Shown piece after piece: positions 4,946 to 6,887 of a DNA stretch of 6,887 nt. The first letter of the stretch is position 1; each line of letters starts with the position of its first letter. The stretch is from Clostridiales bacterium. Lineage in GTDB: Bacteria > Bacillota > Clostridia > Christensenellales > CAG-917. Made by a program: the position numbers and the translations under genes. The stretch lies in the NCBI GenBank assembly GCA_012800805.1, contig JAAZIO010000064.1:1-6887 (forward strand), read 5' to 3'. The notes below the pieces were generated by a model, which was not told where the DNA came from, made no database searches, and worked only from the letters and a program-made list of their open reading frames with translations.

Positions 4946-6130
4946 TTATTTGATTATTGATGCCACAAAGCGCTCTATTCTGTTTAAAGCTTCGTCAATC
5001 GCTTTCATGGAATAGGCGTAGCTTATTCTTACAAAATCCTTTCCGCTGTCGCCGAATGCCGAGCCGGGGACAACCGCAACCTTTTCCTTGTCTAGAAGTT
5101 TTAGAGAAAACTCCTCACCGCTAAGCCCCGTCGCCCTAACGGAAGGGAAAGCGTAAAACGCGCCTTTTGGCTCAAAGCATTTAAGGCCCATTTCGTTAAG
5201 GCGTAAAACCAAAAATCTGCGGCGTTTGTCGTATTCCTCATTCATTGCCCTAACTGACGAGAAATTGTCCTTAAAACCCTCCTTAAGAGCCTCAATCGCT
5301 GCATACTGACTGCAGGTTGGGGCGCACATTATGGTATATTGATGGATTTTAAGAAGCGCCGAGCAAAGCTCTTTCGGGGCGGCAAGATAGCCAAGCCTCC
5401 AGCCCGTCATCGCAAAAGCTTTTGAAAAGCCGCTGACAACGATGGTTCTTTCCCTCATTCCGGGAAGCGAGGCTATCGAACAGTGGTTAGAGCCGTATGT
5501 AAGCTCGCCGTAGATTTCATCCGTTAAAACAATAAGGTCATGTTTTATGATTACGGGAACTATGGCCTCAAGCTGCTCTTTTGTCATTATTCCTCCCGTC
5601 GGGTTGTTGGGATATGGGATAATGATAAGCTTGGTTTTTTCCGAGATTACGCTTTCAATAGCCTCGGGAGTCAGTATAAAGCCGTTTTCCGCAGTGCAGT
5701 TTATAGATACCGGCTTACCGTCGCAAAGGGAAACGCACGGGAAATAAGACACATAGGATGGGTCGGGAACGATAACCTCGTCATCCTTTCCTATCAGCGC
5801 GCGCATAGCTAGGTCTATGGCCTCGCTTGCCCCAACCGTAATGATAATTTCAGACTTCGGGTCATAAGATAGGAGGTATTTTTCGCTAAGATACCTTGAG
5901 ATAAGCTCGCGCAGTTCAAGTATTCCCGAATTTGAAGTGTATTGCGTATGGCCCTTTTGTATGCTTTTTATGGCCGCATTGCGCATAAACCACGGAGTAA
6001 CAAAGTCAGGCTCGCCGACACCCAGCGAAATGGCGTCTTTCATTTCGTTGACTATGTCGAAAAATCTCCTTATGCCCGAGGGTTTTAAGTTTAGGACTTT
6101 TTTATTTAGGTATTTTGAATAGTCAATCAT
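4946..6130 (-). CDS. Class I/II PLP-dependent aminotransferase (PatA/AspB-like)
   Basis: This 394-residue fold-type I aminotransferase is of normal length for the family. PLP-binding features are visible in order: GASEA (100-104) for the phosphate, Asn176 in PNNPTGG (174-180), Asp204 and Tyr207 in TDEIYGELTY (203-212), the Schiff-base Lys237 in SGFSKAFAMTGWRLGY (233-248), and Arg368 in FVRIS for the substrate carboxylate. Overall the sequence resembles Bacillus PatA (N-acetyl-LL-diaminopimelate aminotransferase) and general aspartate/aromatic aminotransferases of Clostridia; the substrate cannot be fixed from sequence alone. Its ATG overlaps the stop of the upstream Lrp/AsnC gene as ATGA. The site before it is weak (GGAG only one base away), so translation is probably coupled. 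The regulator likely controls it in response to an amino acid. A strong terminator follows. Confidence 0.92.
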   Translation of the reverse strand: MIDYSKYLNKKVLNLKPSGIRRFFDIVNEMKDAISLGVGEPDFVTPWFMRNAAIKSIQKGHTQYTSNSGILELRELISRYLSEKYLLSYDPKSEIIITVGASEAIDLAMRALIGKDDEVIVPDPSYVSYFPCVSLCDGKPVSINCTAENGFILTPEAIESVISEKTKLIIIPYPNNPTGGIMTKEQLEAIVPVIIKHDLIVLTDEIYGELTYGSNHCSIASLPGMRERTIVVSGFSKAFAMTGWRLGYLAAPKELCSALLKIHQYTIMCAPTCSQYAAIEALKEGFKDNFSSVRAMNEEYDKRRRFLVLRLNEMGLKCFEPKGAFYAFPSVRATGLSGEEFSLKLLDKEKVAVVPGSAFGDSGKDFVRISYAYSMKAIDEALNRIERFVASIIK

Positions 6131-6615
6131 GCTCCGACCGCCAATCTATGCTCTTTTGTTTTGTCTACCACTATGCCGTTAATCTTATACTTTTTTAGTA
6201 TAAAATGCGTCGCCGTGGAAAGCACACCGCTTAGCCTTGAGAGCCTTTCGGTTACAAACATCGCTACATCTTTTAAAGTCTTGCCGTTGACAATAACACA
6301 AAAATCGTATCCGCCGCTCATAAGAGAGAGGGATTCAACTTCGTCGAACTGCACGATTTCCTCAGCTATAGCGTCAAAACCTTTTTCCTTTTCGGGAGTT
6401 ACCCTGACCTCGATAAGCGCCTGAACCGTGTCGTCCTCGATTTTGTCGGAGTTTATAATAGTGCTGTATTTGACTATAACCCCGCTACTCTCGAGCGTGG
6501 CAATGGCTTTTAAAATTTCGTCTTCGGTTGTGCTTAGCATCTGGGCGAGTTTTTTTGGCGTAAATCTAGCGTCCTCTTGCAATAATGCGAGTATGTCCTG
6601 CTCAAGCCTTGTCAT
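6127..6615 (-). CDS. Lrp/AsnC family transcriptional regulator
   Basis: This is a 162-residue DNA-binding regulator with the two-domain Lrp/AsnC layout. An N-terminal helix-turn-helix at about residues 3-50 contains LEQDILALLQEDARFTPKKLAQML and continues through the recognition region EDEILKAIATLESSGVI. A C-terminal RAM (amino-acid-binding) domain at about 65-145 carries the typical LMSGGYDFCVIVNG turn (98-111). Such proteins form dimers, octamers or similar assemblies and bind amino acids between RAM domains. The frame is open 43 codons further upstream, but the ATG at 6615 fits the family and has a GGGAGGT ribosome binding site 4-5 bases before it. It is first in an operon with the aminotransferase (4-base overlap), which points to control of amino-acid metabolism. 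It diverges from tRNA-Pro, and a cluster of short repeated motifs in the shared gap could be its own binding sites. Confidence 0.92.
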   Translation of the reverse strand: MTRLEQDILALLQEDARFTPKKLAQMLSTTEDEILKAIATLESSGVIVKYSTIINSDKIEDDTVQALIEVRVTPEKEKGFDAIAEEIVQFDEVESLSLMSGGYDFCVIVNGKTLKDVAMFVTERLSRLSGVLSTATHFILKKYKINGIVVDKTKEHRLAVGA

Positions 6616-6647
6616 GTCTACCTCCCGAACAATGAATATTTTCAAAC

Positions 6648-6676
6648 ATTTTATCATTGTATCGCTTGAAAAACAA
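6648..6676 (-). promoter_or_regulatory. Candidate sigma-A promoter of the lrp-aminotransferase operon
   Basis: On the minus strand TTGTTT (6676-6671) is followed after 17 bases by TAAAAT (6653-6648). The transcript would start near 6641, about 25 bases before the ATG at 6615 and just upstream of the GGGAGGT ribosome binding site. The region is AT-rich, so the match is suggestive only. Confidence 0.5.
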
Positions 6677-6699
6677 CTGTTTTTTTTGTATAATCTTTT

Positions 6700-6790
6700 A
6701 CGCATCGAGCAAAAAAAACGCAAAAAAATTGCGTAAAATACCATAAAAAATTGCGTTTCGGCTCTTAAAAATTGTTGACAAGTTACGCAA
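6700..6790. promoter_or_regulatory. Cluster of TTGCGT/ACGCAA motifs, possible operator region
   Basis: The 6-mer TTGCGT or its complement ACGCAA occurs at 6718-6723, 6729-6734, 6751-6756 and 6785-6790, with a near copy ACGCAT at 6700-6705. The first two form an inverted repeat with a 5-base A spacer. The second and third are direct copies of a 12-base unit AAAAAATTGCGT starting 22 bases apart. The last copy lies between the -35 and -10 of the tRNA promoter. Location between a regulator gene and a divergent promoter fits an operator, but the binder is unknown. Confidence 0.4.
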
Positions 6791-6803
6791 GATATTGTAT
6801 ATT
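6775..6803 (+). promoter_or_regulatory. Sigma-A promoter of tRNA-Pro
   Basis: TTGACA (6775-6780) is a perfect -35, followed after 17 bases by TATATT (6798-6803), a 5 of 6 match to the -10. The transcript would begin near 6810, giving a leader of about 34 bases before the tRNA. In the leader TCGCT (6811-6815) can pair with AGCGA (6830-6834). Confidence 0.85.
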
Positions 6804-6843
6804 ATAGCAGTCGCTGGAGATTTCGGCGAAGCGAGAGGTCCAA

Positions 6844-6887
6844 CGGGGTGTAGCGCAGTTTGGTAGCGCATCTGGTTTGGGACCAGA
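6844..6887 (+). tRNA. tRNA-Pro (anticodon UGG), 3' part outside the window
   Basis: The first 44 bases of a tRNA are visible. They are the 7-base acceptor strand CGGGGTG, T8-A9, a D arm with GCGC/GCGC stem and AGTTTGGTA loop, then the anticodon arm TCTGG-TTTGGGA-CCAGA. Positions 34-36 of the loop are TGG, which decodes proline CCN codons. The sequence resembles known bacterial tRNA-Pro genes. The window ends at the last base of the anticodon stem, so the variable loop, T arm and 3' acceptor strand are not seen. Confidence 0.95.

Overview
The window comes from an endospore-forming member of the Firmicutes, most likely class Clostridia. It carries the spoIIA cluster (spoIIAA-spoIIAB-sigF) followed directly by a minimal spoVA cluster (spoVAC-spoVAD-spoVAE). 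The order resembles the Bacillus locus, but spoVAA, spoVAB and the later spoVA genes are absent, which is usual in Clostridia. The genus cannot be named. Genes are moderately AT-rich and the gaps strongly so.

Layout, left to right. Positions 1-553 hold one plus-strand gene of unknown function, ending in a hairpin shared with the convergent spoVAE. From 567 to 2441, on the minus strand, lie spoVAC, spoVAD and spoVAE. spoVAC and spoVAD overlap by 4 bases, and a candidate forespore-type promoter (2507-2536) stands upstream. Positions 2462-3272 form about 0.8 kb of AT-rich DNA without a credible gene but with direct repeats. From 3288 to 4753, minus strand, lies the tightly packed spoIIAA-spoIIAB-sigF operon with its own terminator. 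From 4946 to 6615, minus strand, an Lrp/AsnC-type regulator and a class I aminotransferase form a two-gene operon with 4 bases of overlap and a strong terminator. At the right end a plus-strand tRNA-Pro(UGG) with a near-consensus promoter diverges from the regulator and is cut by the window edge.

How the genes work together. SpoIIAB holds sigma-F inactive and phosphorylates SpoIIAA; unphosphorylated SpoIIAA releases sigma-F in the forespore. Sigma-F leads to sigma-G, which in known spore formers drives spoVA. SpoVAC, SpoVAD and SpoVAE move Ca-dipicolinate into the developing spore and out at germination. The aminotransferase/Lrp pair is an amino-acid metabolism unit, separated from the sporulation genes by a terminator.

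No clearly new system is evident. The points most worth a second look are the unrecognised gene at the left edge, the repeat-bearing spacer between sigF and spoVAC, and a roughly helically phased TTGCGT/ACGCAA motif cluster between the regulator and the tRNA gene.
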